From positions 38,863 through 102,862 of the forward strand of contig NZ_JAFFQD010000015.1 of the NCBI RefSeq assembly GCF_016918565.1: a DNA stretch of 64,000 nt. Reading direction: 5' to 3'. Position 1 is the first letter of the stretch; each line of letters begins with the position of its first letter. A program made the translations under genes and the position numbers. The stretch is from Desulfogranum marinum. GTDB lineage: Bacteria; Desulfobacterota; Desulfobulbia; Desulfobulbales; Desulfobulbaceae. The notes under the pieces are model-generated. The model was not told the DNA's origin. It did not search any database and worked only from the letters and a program-made list of their open reading frames with translations. This document shows positions 27,948 through 36,664 of the stretch, in pieces.

Positions 27948-29288
27948 ATGCATATCCTTATCGTTGATGACGAAGAGCTGCAGCGTTCCTTGTTAAAAGG
28001 ATTTTTGCAAAAACAGGGCTTCCAGGTTTTGAGCGCAGCTAACGGTGCAGACGCTCTGCAAATATTTCGTCACACTCCGGTGGAACTGGTATTGCTGGAC
28101 CATCGCATGCCGGACATGAATGGTGATGAGCTCCTGGCGCGCATGAAAGCACAGAATCCACTGGTTCGGGCAATAATGATCACAGCCTTTGCGACCGTTG
28201 ATACCGCAGTCAAAGTGATGCAGCTTGGCGCTGACGATTTTCTGGAAAAGCCGGTTGATCTTACCCAGCTGCTACAGAAAATACAGGAAATCCAGGAACA
28301 ACTTTTTATCAGCAACGATGTCGCTATTATTGCCGATGAAATCCATACTGCTCAGCTTCCTGTTCGCATGATTGCAGAAAGCAGGGCCATGAAAAATGTC
28401 CTTTCCATGGTTCTTCGCGCTGCCCCAACCCCGTGGACAGTCCTGCTCCACGGCGAAACGGGAACAGGCAAAGAATTGATAGCACGCCTGCTCCACCTCC
28501 TCAGCTCGCATAAAAACGGACCATTTATAGAACTCAACTGTGCAGCCATTCCGGAAAACCTATTTGAATCAGAGTTGTTCGGCCATGAAAAAGGGGCTTT
28601 TACCGGCGCAGAGGCACGGAGAAAAGGGGTATTTGAACAGGCCCATACCGGCACCCTGTTTTTAGATGAGGTAGGCGAACTCCCGCTTCCAATGCAGGCC
28701 AAATTGCTCAGGGCCTTGCAGGATAAAACAATCATGCGGGTCGGCAGTGAAACTCCGCTAGCGGTTGATGTACGCATTGTTGCCGCAACCAACCGCAACC
28801 TGAAGGATATGGTTGCCCGCGGAAATTTTCGCGAAGATCTCTACTTTCGTCTCAATGTTATTGAAATTGAAATTCCTCCACTGCGAGAGCGAAAAAAGGA
28901 TATCCATGCGCTGGTGCCGTTTTTTCTTAATACATTTAACAGTACCATTACATTCGACGACCAGGCACTCAGCCAACTGACCAAGTATGATTATCCTGGA
29001 AACATAAGAGAGCTTGAACATATCATTCAAAGAACCATTACCCTTGCCCGTGGGCAGGTAATCTCACTGCGGGACCTGCCGGAGGTAGTCAGACATAACG
29101 CAGGACATGATCGCAGTGGAAAGCTCAATCAGCGGCTGGCTCAAGTAGAGCGTCAGATGATACTTGATGCTCTGGATGACCACGATTGGGTGCAAACAAA
29201 GGCCGCCCAAAGCCTGGGCATTAGTGAACGGGTCTTACGCTACAAGATGGAAAAAAGTGGTATTGCCAAGAACACAGGCAAAGGGTAA
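27948..29288 (+). CDS. Sigma-54-dependent response regulator (NtrC family)
   Basis: A 446-residue activator. Receiver domain 1-120 with acidic pocket IVDDEE and phospho-Asp about 51 (LVLLDHRMPDMNG); AAA+ domain about 140-370 with Walker A GETGTGKELIA (about 168-175) and the sigma-54 contact loop GAFTGAEA (about 217); a Fis-type helix-turn-helix at the C-terminus (TKAAQSLGISERVLRYKM). It should activate RpoN promoters when phosphorylated by the upstream kinase. The natural candidate targets are its own operon or unlinked genes; I did not see a convincing GG-N10-GC element next to it. Confidence 0.95.
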   Translation: MHILIVDDEELQRSLLKGFLQKQGFQVLSAANGADALQIFRHTPVELVLLDHRMPDMNGDELLARMKAQNPLVRAIMITAFATVDTAVKVMQLGADDFLEKPVDLTQLLQKIQEIQEQLFISNDVAIIADEIHTAQLPVRMIAESRAMKNVLSMVLRAAPTPWTVLLHGETGTGKELIARLLHLLSSHKNGPFIELNCAAIPENLFESELFGHEKGAFTGAEARRKGVFEQAHTGTLFLDEVGELPLPMQAKLLRALQDKTIMRVGSETPLAVDVRIVAATNRNLKDMVARGNFREDLYFRLNVIEIEIPPLRERKKDIHALVPFFLNTFNSTITFDDQALSQLTKYDYPGNIRELEHIIQRTITLARGQVISLRDLPEVVRHNAGHDRSGKLNQRLAQVERQMILDALDDHDWVQTKAAQSLGISERVLRYKMEKSGIAKNTGKG

Positions 29289-30338
29289 TTATTTCCGGCT
29301 GTGTTCATTTTTCAGACTCCCACGCCAGGCTGCTCTCCCCCGAGGGTAGGAAAACTGAATATGATCGCGAAAGACCGCGACCCTCAGTCCCTTACTCAAA
29401 TGCAGTTCGCTGCCTGAACGCCCTTGACTGACCGCCTTTGTTATGGCCAGGATATGCTCATAACGTGCCGGAGTGCCTATGCTCCACAGAATACGTTCAA
29501 ACAGCCGACGCTGTAGAGCGGGATGGTACCGGCTCACCATGTGACGATTGACGCTCAACACCATGGCTTCGGGACTGCTGGAAGTAGCCATTGGCACATC
29601 TACCTGGTCCCACAGTTGCTGGACCTGCCCTTCCAGAAAATCTTCATCTTCAGCAAGATTAGCGGCAGTCTTTAAAAGCGCCTTGCGAATACCAGGATCA
29701 TACTTTTGCTCAAGTAGCGGCAACAGTTCGTGACGAATGCGATTACGCAAAAACGAGTGGTCATCATTACTGGAATCATGACAAAATGGAATCCGCTGCT
29801 CCGCAAGATAATTCAAGAGAGTCTGCTTGCTCAGTTGAAGCAGGGGGCGAAGAATACCATTCTCCAATTGCTGCATAGCCGAAAGCGCCTTGCGACTACT
29901 GCCGCGAAGCAGGCGAAGTAACACCTCTTCCACCTGGTCATCAGCATTGTGGCCAACGGCAATATAGTCAGCTTGATAATGTTCTTTCATCCGATGCAGG
30001 GCGGCATAGCGCAAGTCCCTGGCAGCATGTTCCAGCGACTTCTTGTAATGCTTGGCCTCGCTTTCAGCAGCAACTTCGACGATCTCTGCGTCCAGTCCAA
30101 GTTTGCCGGCTGTCTGCTGCACCAGCTGACGCTCTCCAGGAATTTCTGCCGGTCTCAGACCATGATCCACATACACAGCAATCAGCCTGAGATGACATTT
30201 AAGGGCAAGCGCATGGAGAATATGGACCAAAGCTATGGAATCCGGTCCAGCCGAGCAGCCAATGATAATGGTATTGCCTTGCTCGCCCAGCAGTGCAGAG
30301 CTCATCCATTTATAGACGGCACGTTCAACAGGATGCAT
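29289..30338 (-). CDS. tilS: tRNA(Ile)-lysidine synthase TilS
   Basis: Ligates lysine to C34 of the tRNA-Ile that reads AUA, an essential modification. The PP-loop is at residues 28-34 as CSAGPDS, where most TilS have SGG-x-DS; the second residue is Ala. Further landmarks are the YVDHGLRP strand, VGHNADDQVEEVLLRLLRGS and the LLQLSKQTLLNYLAEQRIPFCHDSSN region in outline, all typical. A C-terminal substrate-binding domain completes the 349 residues. It lies downstream of the small membrane protein and the pnt genes on the same strand. Confidence 0.93.
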   Translation of the reverse strand: MHPVERAVYKWMSSALLGEQGNTIIIGCSAGPDSIALVHILHALALKCHLRLIAVYVDHGLRPAEIPGERQLVQQTAGKLGLDAEIVEVAAESEAKHYKKSLEHAARDLRYAALHRMKEHYQADYIAVGHNADDQVEEVLLRLLRGSSRKALSAMQQLENGILRPLLQLSKQTLLNYLAEQRIPFCHDSSNDDHSFLRNRIRHELLPLLEQKYDPGIRKALLKTAANLAEDEDFLEGQVQQLWDQVDVPMATSSSPEAMVLSVNRHMVSRYHPALQRRLFERILWSIGTPARYEHILAITKAVSQGRSGSELHLSKGLRVAVFRDHIQFSYPRGRAAWRGSLKNEHSRK

Positions 30339-30378
30339 GGAAAGAAGGCAAAGGAAAGAAGAAAAGCAAAGAAAATTT

Positions 30379-30609
30379 TCAGGAATTGTTTTCCCTGTTC
30401 TTCTTGTGAGGCAAGAAGAAAAAAGAAACTGCCCAAAAAACAGCGATCAACAGAACGCCCCCTGCAACCAATCCATCAAGGGTACGCTCAAGGGGTGAGG
30501 CAACTCCGGCTGAAACGCGGAGATTAATGATCAACCACACCAGAACACCCAGGCCGGCAGCGACCAGTCGAACAATATTTCTTATTCTATTTTTACTCTC
30601 TGTCATCAT
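30379..30609 (-). CDS. Small membrane protein, unknown function
   Basis: A 76-residue protein with two hydrophobic helices (about 11-29 and 46-67) separated by a short polar loop and ended by a basic tail (PHKKNRENN). Two adjacent ATGs at 30609 and 30606 are possible starts; the sequence GGAACGAG lies directly upstream. The longer open frame to 30801 overlaps pntB and is not believable. It sits between pntB and tilS on the same strand. No family recognised. Confidence 0.6.
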   Translation of the reverse strand: MMTESKNRIRNIVRLVAAGLGVLVWLIINLRVSAGVASPLERTLDGLVAGGVLLIAVFWAVSFFFLPHKKNRENNS

Positions 30610-30691
30610 CTCGTTCCGAGCCAATTGTTTCAAAATACAACAATTACCCGGCAGAACGAAAATTTCTGCCGGGTAACATAACGTATCGACT

Positions 30692-32086
30692 TTAGTCTGA
30701 ACTTTTAAACTCTGCAACAAGAGCCTGAATTGATTCCTTGGCATCGCCAAAGTACATGCGTGCATTATCAGCAAAAAACAAGGCATTTTGAATGCCGGCA
30801 AAACCAGGATTCATGGAACGTTTGAGCACGATAACAGTCTTGGCACGGTGGGTCTCAATGATAGGCATCCCGTAGATCGGGCTGTTTTCATCATCAAGTG
30901 CGGCGGGATTGACAACGTCATTGGCCCCGATGACCACGCAAACATCAATGGAATCCATGCGTGGATTAATATCATCCATCTCAACCAACTGGTCATAGGG
31001 TACATTGGCCTCGGCCAAAAGCACGTTCATGTGACCAGGCATTCGCCCTGCTACAGGATGGATGGCATAGAAAACTTCAGTATCATTTTCTTCGAGTAGA
31101 TCTCCCAACTCACGCACCACATGCTGTGCTTGAGCAACGGCAAGTCCATAGCCGGGTACAAAGGCAACGGAATCCGCCGCTTCAAGAATATAATACACAT
31201 CTTCAGCGGAGGCCGGCCTGATTTCACCCTGGGGACCGCCATCGCCGGCTGCAGCACCAGCGGTGGTCGTTCCAAATCCGGAAAAAAGCACATTAGCCAG
31301 CGAACGATTCATGGCCTTGCACATAATCTTGGTAAGAATGATACCGCTGGCACCAACTAATGCACCGGCAACAATAAGGATATTATTGGAAATAACAAAA
31401 CCGGCCGCACAAGCAGCAAGACCGGAGTAACTGTTGAGCAGGGAAATGACCACCGGCATGTCAGCGCCACCGATGGGAATGACTGAAGTTACACCAAAAC
31501 CTAGAGCGATCAGTACGATGAGCACAAAAAACAGGTAACCGACCCATGATCCTGGCACAGCGCAAAAAATAGCTGCCGAGCCTATGGCACCGGCAAGGAT
31601 AGCACCATTAATGAGATGCTGGCCTTTGAAGACAACTGCCTGCTGGGAAATTTTTCCACTGAGTTTACCAAAGGCAACCATTGACCCGGTAAAAGTGACT
31701 CCACCAATAAATGCCGACAGAAAAGCAATCGCACCAAGAAAAGGAGACATCTCCGGATTCTGGTGGTATTCGCCCCAAGCAAGGAGCACACTCGATATCC
31801 CGCCGAAACCGTTAAACAGGGCCACCATTTCCGGCATGGAAGTCATTTCTACCTTGTAAGCGGCAAACAGACCAATGGAGCCACCTATAGCTATTCCAAA
31901 GATGATCCATTTATAATCAAGCCCACTGGCAAGCAAGGTTACGACGATCGCCAGCAGCATGCCCAAGGCAGAAAAAAGATTGCCCTTACGTGCTGTTGCG
32001 GGCGAACTGAGCATTTTCAAACCAAAGATAAATAGCGCAGCTGAGCCTACGTAAGCAAAGTTAATACCTAGCGCACCCAAGTTCAT
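30692..32086 (-). CDS. pntB: NAD(P) transhydrogenase subunit beta PntB
   Basis: Membrane subunit of the proton-translocating transhydrogenase that exchanges hydride between NADH and NADP+. Eight or nine hydrophobic helices fill residues 1-270, followed by the NADP(H)-binding domain III with VPGYGLAVAQAQH, HPVAGRMPGHMNVLLAEANVPYD and VVIGANDVVNPAA. The 464-residue length is normal. Its ATG overlaps the upstream pntAB stop (ATGA) and has a GGGAG site 6 bases before. Confidence 0.97.
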   Translation of the reverse strand: MNLGALGINFAYVGSAALFIFGLKMLSSPATARKGNLFSALGMLLAIVVTLLASGLDYKWIIFGIAIGGSIGLFAAYKVEMTSMPEMVALFNGFGGISSVLLAWGEYHQNPEMSPFLGAIAFLSAFIGGVTFTGSMVAFGKLSGKISQQAVVFKGQHLINGAILAGAIGSAAIFCAVPGSWVGYLFFVLIVLIALGFGVTSVIPIGGADMPVVISLLNSYSGLAACAAGFVISNNILIVAGALVGASGIILTKIMCKAMNRSLANVLFSGFGTTTAGAAAGDGGPQGEIRPASAEDVYYILEAADSVAFVPGYGLAVAQAQHVVRELGDLLEENDTEVFYAIHPVAGRMPGHMNVLLAEANVPYDQLVEMDDINPRMDSIDVCVVIGANDVVNPAALDDENSPIYGMPIIETHRAKTVIVLKRSMNPGFAGIQNALFFADNARMYFGDAKESIQALVAEFKSSD

Positions 32087-32376
32087 TTGGAGTCTCCCTG
32101 ATCTTTCTTCTTGAACATTTCAAGCATTCTGTTGGTCACAGCGTACCCGCCGACAACATTAATAGTGGCAAAGGTGACGGCCAACGTTCCCAAAAAAGCG
32201 GTAAAGCCCGGGCTGTCTGTTTTCAATGAGGCCAAAGCTCCGATCAGGGTAATACCCGAGATAGCATTAGAAGCTGACATCAGGGGGGTATGCAGAGTTG
32301 AAGGGACCTTTGAAATCAGCTCAAATCCAAGAAATATGGCCAGGACAAAAACAAATGTTAAATATACGGCTTCCAT
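32083..32376 (-). CDS. pntAB: NAD(P) transhydrogenase alpha subunit, membrane part PntAB
   Basis: A 97-residue protein with three to four hydrophobic helices, corresponding to the membrane part of PntA in species where the alpha subunit is split. It has the family stretch STLHTPLMSASNAISGITLIGAL. Start: the frame can open at a GTG at 32388, but GAGGAG five bases before the ATG at 32376 makes the latter the likely start. It is tightly packed between pntAA and pntB. Confidence 0.94.
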   Translation of the reverse strand: MEAVYLTFVFVLAIFLGFELISKVPSTLHTPLMSASNAISGITLIGALASLKTDSPGFTAFLGTLAVTFATINVVGGYAVTNRMLEMFKKKDQGDSK

Positions 32377-32384
32377 TCCACTCC

Positions 32385-33521
32385 TCACTTATTCATAATA
32401 GACTTGTACATCTCGCTGAAAATCTCACCGTTATGGGTGATGAGCGATCCTTTGATGATATCGTCTTCTACATTAAGATCAAACTGCTTGGTTTCCTTGT
32501 TCCAGAAATGTTCGATAAAGTTACCTAGGTTGGCAGAATAGACCTGACTGGCAGTCTCCGCCACCCGGCCTGGCAAATTGCCAAGTCCGACAACCTTTAC
32601 TCCGGCAATCTCGACAATTTTATCAAGCTCCGAGCCTTCAACATTACCGCCGGTCTCCACAGCCATATCCACGATAACAGACCCAGGCTTCATCTGTTCA
32701 ATCATCGCCCGGTCTACAATTCGAGGAGCAGGTCTGCCGAAAAGCTGGGCAGTGGTGATGACAATATCCGCCTTCGCGCATGCCTTGGCCATACCTTGCT
32801 TCTGCATCTCCATCTGCTCTGGAGTGAGCTGCACGGCATAGCCGTCCTTGGTTTGCCCTGTCTCACCGAGGTCTACTTTGACAAACTTAGCGCCCAGTGA
32901 TTTGACCTGCTCTTCCACAACCGGCCTGGTATCAAAGGCCTCAACCCTTGCGCCAAGACGCCTGGCTGTGGCGATAGCCTGCAGTCCGGCCACACCAACA
33001 CCGATGATAAACACTGTGGCTGGTTTAATCGTCCCTGCTGGAGTTGTCATCATCGGCAGAATCTTATCAAGTTGCTCTGCACCCAAAATAACAGCAATAT
33101 ACCCGCCCAGATTTGCCTGGGAGCTCAGGACGTCCATTTTTTGGGCAATAGTTGTACGGGGAATCATCTCAAGGCTAACCCCGTTAACCCCAGCTTCAAC
33201 CATGGCCTTTACCAATGGTTCTTCGTTGAACGGATCAAGATAGCTGATATGCAGGGCCTCTTTTTTCATCAGCCCAATTTCTTCCACAGGCGGTTTGCGC
33301 AGCCTGAGGATGATATCACTGCTTTTCAACAGCTCTTGCCTATCCTCGCCGATGGTGGCCCCGACATCGGTATAAGCAGAGTCTTCAAAACGACAACTCA
33401 AACCGACCCCGGTCTCAACCACAACCTCGGCCCCCAGCTTCACCAATTTCTCCACCGTAGCGGGAATCAGCGGTACCCGATTTTCACCTGCATGTACTTC
33501 TTTCATCACCGCTATTTTCAT
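32385..33521 (-). CDS. pntAA: NAD(P) transhydrogenase alpha subunit, NAD part PntAA
   Basis: The 378-residue soluble NAD(H)-binding domain I of the transhydrogenase. It starts with the AlaDH/PNT_N motif MKEVHAGENRVPLIPATVEKL in outline, and has the Rossmann glycine loop VFIIGVGVAGLQAIATARRLGA and the VIVDMAVETGGNVEGSE segment. First gene of pntAA-pntAB-pntB. An AGAGGAG site precedes the ATG. Confidence 0.97.
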   Translation of the reverse strand: MKIAVMKEVHAGENRVPLIPATVEKLVKLGAEVVVETGVGLSCRFEDSAYTDVGATIGEDRQELLKSSDIILRLRKPPVEEIGLMKKEALHISYLDPFNEEPLVKAMVEAGVNGVSLEMIPRTTIAQKMDVLSSQANLGGYIAVILGAEQLDKILPMMTTPAGTIKPATVFIIGVGVAGLQAIATARRLGARVEAFDTRPVVEEQVKSLGAKFVKVDLGETGQTKDGYAVQLTPEQMEMQKQGMAKACAKADIVITTAQLFGRPAPRIVDRAMIEQMKPGSVIVDMAVETGGNVEGSELDKIVEIAGVKVVGLGNLPGRVAETASQVYSANLGNFIEHFWNKETKQFDLNVEDDIIKGSLITHNGEIFSEMYKSIMNK

Positions 33522-33940
33522 ACAATAACTCCTCTCTTAAACGAAGATGTAGCGATAAAGAGTAAATAATTACGAAACTGTTCCCCCCCTTCCCAATTCC
33601 ACACCGCGTGCTCTTTCACTCGGCTAAAAAAAAAAGCCGTTCGCCAAAATATCAGCCTTCTTGTCTTGGGAGCGTGAAAAAAAATTGAGTAGAATCCTAC
33701 GATGTGCAAATTATGCGTTTTGCACCTTGGGACAGCCGTAATCTTCTAAAATTAACATGAAAAATCGTTAATCTAGCGGTTACCCACCGCAGCTGTCAAG
33801 GGAAATCTACAGCCATACCATACCCAAGTCCAGCGAAACATTCTCGATAAAAGGCCTGCCCTTTTCTAGACGCAGCTCACCGTTCAGGTGTGCGGAAAGC
33901 AGACTGAAATTGCTCTTGATAAACGCCCCGCAACGGGCAA
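33522..33940. other. 420-bp intergenic region upstream of pntAA
   Basis: No gene is supported. A small hairpin CGGCT-A10-AGCCG lies at 33621-33639. The segment just downstream of the mpl stop (33941 back to about 33808) stays open in one minus frame but lacks a start codon, so I regard it as non-coding. The pnt promoter should lie here; I could not place it. Confidence 0.5.
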
Positions 33941-35407
33941 TCAGGCAAAAGACTTTTTCCCTGTAGCAGCAAGCGCGATGAGCAACCGATCGTGAATATT
34001 ATCAAATCCGCCGTTTGAAAGCACAGCAACGACATCACCATCCTGAGCGACACCAGCCACATGGGCAATGATAGTGTCGGTATCTGGAAAGTAAGCTGCC
34101 TCCATCCCTCTCGCCTTCAGGTCTTTAACCAGGGTAGTCGAAGAAAATTGCTGTTCTGCTGGTATGCCATCAAGAGGAACATGTTCACGCACGATGACTT
34201 GATCAGCTCCTTGAAAAGCTACGGCATAATTCTGCTGAAAAATTGATCTTCGACTTGAATTGGTGCGTGGTTCAAAAACGATAATCAACCTGCTCGTCGG
34301 CCAGGCCATGCGCAATGCTTTGACGGTCTCAGCCACAGCAGTAGGGTGATGGGCAAAATCGTCGATAACGGTTACTCCGGCAACACACCCCCGTATCTGC
34401 TGTCGACGCTTTACCCCCTCAAAAGAAGCGAGCCCCCGGCGAACGTCATCCAGGGCAAACCCCAAGTGGTGCAACAAAGCAATGACAGCCGTGGCATTAA
34501 GCACGTTATGAACGCCAGGCATAGGCAAGGAAAACTCACCGATATTTTTATGGTCATAAGCCAGAGTGAAGGTGGTCGACACCCCGTGCGGGGTAACATC
34601 TTTTACCTGCCAGCGGCAATTATCCTGTACACCATAACCAATGACCGGACATCGTGCCTGCGCAGTCAGCTCACGAACAACTTCATCATCGGTATGCGCC
34701 ACCAAAACGCCATGGGAAGGGATCCGTTCAATAAATTCGGCAAAAGAGGCTTTTATGGCCTCAAGGTCGGCAAATATATCCGCGTGATCAAATTCAACAG
34801 AGGTCAGAATTGCGCATTCCGGCCGGTAATGGTGAAACTTTGAGACTTTGTTAAAAAAGGCCGTATCATACTCATCCCCCTCAACCACGAAATAAGGTGC
34901 TTGACTGATATTGAAATTGCGGCCAAAGGCTTCGACTATCCCACCAATCATAAATCCTGGGGTACAGCCAGCGCGATGCAGGGTAGTCGCCAACAGTGAC
35001 GAAGTGGTTGTTTTGCCGTGGGTACCGGCAACAACCAATGATCGATGCCCGGCCAGAAAAAATTCGCCCAATGCCTGGGGCATCGAAAGGTATGGAATCT
35101 GCTGTTCGGCAAGGGCGATGGCTTCGGGATTGGTAGCGCGAACAACGTTACCGACAATTACAAGATCCGGGGTATCTCTCAGGTTTTCAGCGCAATATCC
35201 AGCCAGTACGGGGATGCCGCACTCCGCTAAAAAATCCGACATAGGCGGGTACACATTCTGATCAGAACCGGTAATACGATAGCCCACCTGTTTGAGCATA
35301 CCGGCCAGAGCAGCCATTCCGGTACCACAGATACCAATGATATGAATATGACTTGGATTTTCAGGACAGCAGTTACGTGCAGGGTCCAATGTTGCAGCCC
35401 GGCTCAT
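33941..35407 (-). CDS. mpl: Murein peptide ligase Mpl
   Basis: Attaches recycled L-Ala-gamma-D-Glu-meso-DAP to UDP-MurNAc, salvaging cell-wall peptides. A Mur-ligase of 488 residues: N-terminal HIHIIGICGTGMAALAG with GSDQNVYPPMSDFL, which matches Mpl rather than MurC; the P-loop AGTHGKTTTSS at about 128-137; VEGDEYDTAFFN; and the C-terminal DDFAHHPTAVAETVKALR. The ATG overlaps the stop of a small upstream gene. It fits with the AmgK/MurU-like and NamZ-like genes elsewhere in the window as a recycling set. Confidence 0.92.
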   Translation of the reverse strand: MSRAATLDPARNCCPENPSHIHIIGICGTGMAALAGMLKQVGYRITGSDQNVYPPMSDFLAECGIPVLAGYCAENLRDTPDLVIVGNVVRATNPEAIALAEQQIPYLSMPQALGEFFLAGHRSLVVAGTHGKTTTSSLLATTLHRAGCTPGFMIGGIVEAFGRNFNISQAPYFVVEGDEYDTAFFNKVSKFHHYRPECAILTSVEFDHADIFADLEAIKASFAEFIERIPSHGVLVAHTDDEVVRELTAQARCPVIGYGVQDNCRWQVKDVTPHGVSTTFTLAYDHKNIGEFSLPMPGVHNVLNATAVIALLHHLGFALDDVRRGLASFEGVKRRQQIRGCVAGVTVIDDFAHHPTAVAETVKALRMAWPTSRLIIVFEPRTNSSRRSIFQQNYAVAFQGADQVIVREHVPLDGIPAEQQFSSTTLVKDLKARGMEAAYFPDTDTIIAHVAGVAQDGDVVAVLSNGGFDNIHDRLLIALAATGKKSFA

Positions 35408-35598
35408 TCTGAATGCACCGATCGTTTGACGGCCTTGTACACCTGATCAAAGGTTTCTGCGAAATTACCGGGAGTCAACCTCCCGACCTCGATAAACTTA
35501 ACCACTATTTCCTTAGCCCCTTTAAAAATAGCCTCATCGGTTACCGGACGATGAAACTGCGGAGTTTTATTCTCTTCGTTTTTCACTGTTTCCCTCAT
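35404..35598 (-). CDS. Small conserved-looking protein coupled to mpl
   Basis: A 64-residue soluble protein rich in Lys, Glu and Val, predicted helical (EAIFKGAKEIVVKFIEVGRL ... FDQVYKAVKRS). No family recognised. Its TGA overlaps the mpl ATG (ATGA), so translation of the two is coupled. Start: ATG at 35598; a GTG at 35607 is an alternative, and neither has a strong ribosome site. Confidence 0.6.
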   Translation of the reverse strand: MRETVKNEENKTPQFHRPVTDEAIFKGAKEIVVKFIEVGRLTPGNFAETFDQVYKAVKRSVHSE

Positions 35599-35607
35599 GG
35601 ATTGCAC

Positions 35608-35925
35608 GCTTGACGTAACTTGTCACGGGGTGAGTACCCCTTGATTTATTAGTCATCAAACCTGTAACTGATTACAGGTGGTCCATATTTGGTCAAGCAC
35701 GGTTTCTTGCTACACTTAATCTCTGCAGGAAACTGCGATCGTTCCAAGATGGGGTACTGTGAGCAGTTACACTTCGACAAAAAAACCCCTGCTACCGGAA
35801 GAAGGCCAATTCTTAACCAGGTGTAACAGGGGTTTTCAATCTCACACGAAAAAAACCTGTTAAGCACTTTTCGGGAGAATTACTTACAACCAACAATTGT
35901 ATGAAAAAGTTACCTCGTGTACGAC
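35608..35925. terminator. Intergenic region with strong terminator (35782-35836)
   Basis: The 318-bp gap holds a 10-bp stem AAAACCCCTG (35782-35791) / CAGGGGTTTT (35827-35836) with A and T runs on either side, suitable for terminating the periplasmic-protein gene on the minus strand and possibly plus-strand transcripts. Just beside it, GAGCAGTTACACTTCG (35761-35776) matches the end of the dispersed repeats at 16573 and 24913. No gene seen. Confidence 0.75.
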
Positions 35926-36519
35926 CTAATTTTCACTCAACCGCTTATAATCGACAGCTTCAGCGAGTTGAATCAAATCTTCACGATCGACCTTATCGCC
36001 CTTGACAGTTACCATAAACCGACCGGCAACAACCACATAGACATCCCCGCTTCGCTTGTTGGCATCAAATTTAATGATTGCACGTTGGCCTTTCAGCGTT
36101 TCAAGTTTCCCTCCGCCGGCACCTGCAAACATGGGATTATTAATCATCATTAACACACTTTGCAGGACAGGTGAGTCGGAAACTATCTCCAAACTCAAAG
36201 ATGCGTCCTCCTTAAAATAATCTCTGCTCACCGTGACGCCACCACCTAAAACGGCGGCACCAATGGTGTGTGCACTTGCCTCACCGGCCTCCCAGCCAGG
36301 AAGGGGTTCCGGAAGCAACTGCTTCATTTTCTCACTTTTCTGCTGACGAACAAGCTGCGAGGCATAATCAAGATTTGATGCAGCATCTGCATATTCACCG
36401 GCTTTATACTGCTTTACAGCCTCTTCAATAGTACTGAGTACAGTATCTTCTTCTGCAGCAAAGCTCGGGTGACAGACAGCCAGCACCAGAAGCAGCGCCA
36501 TAAGATATTTTTTTTTCAT
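35926..36519 (-). CDS. Hypothetical periplasmic protein
   Basis: A 197-residue protein with a clear signal peptide (KKKYLMALLLVLAVCHPSFA, cleaved before AEED). The mature N-terminus has a TPR-like helix pair (EAVKQYKAGEYADAASNLDYASQLV). The rest is a mixed domain with LLPEPLPGWEAGEAS and a Gly-rich FAGAGGGKLETLKGQR stretch. Proteins with this signal peptide, coil and PLPGW layout recur in proteobacteria, but I cannot name the family. A GGTAAAG site precedes the ATG at 36519. Single gene ended by the 35782-35836 hairpin. Confidence 0.7.
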   Translation of the reverse strand: MKKKYLMALLLVLAVCHPSFAAEEDTVLSTIEEAVKQYKAGEYADAASNLDYASQLVRQQKSEKMKQLLPEPLPGWEAGEASAHTIGAAVLGGGVTVSRDYFKEDASLSLEIVSDSPVLQSVLMMINNPMFAGAGGGKLETLKGQRAIIKFDANKRSGDVYVVVAGRFMVTVKGDKVDREDLIQLAEAVDYKRLSEN

Positions 36520-36664
36520 TTTCTTTACCCGGTTGCACTTTACATTTTGAAAAAGATCTGTTGTGGTGATAACAGGCACCGTCATCTGTGTCAAGCAAAG
36601 ATAGCACCTGAAGCACCCCTACCACAGCGACGTAGTTAAAGCCATTTTACAACGAGTTAACACT

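Noticed and set aside
33808..34000. Open minus-strand frame running past the mpl stop
   Set aside because: It has no start codon, overlaps mpl in another frame and shows no recognisable family.
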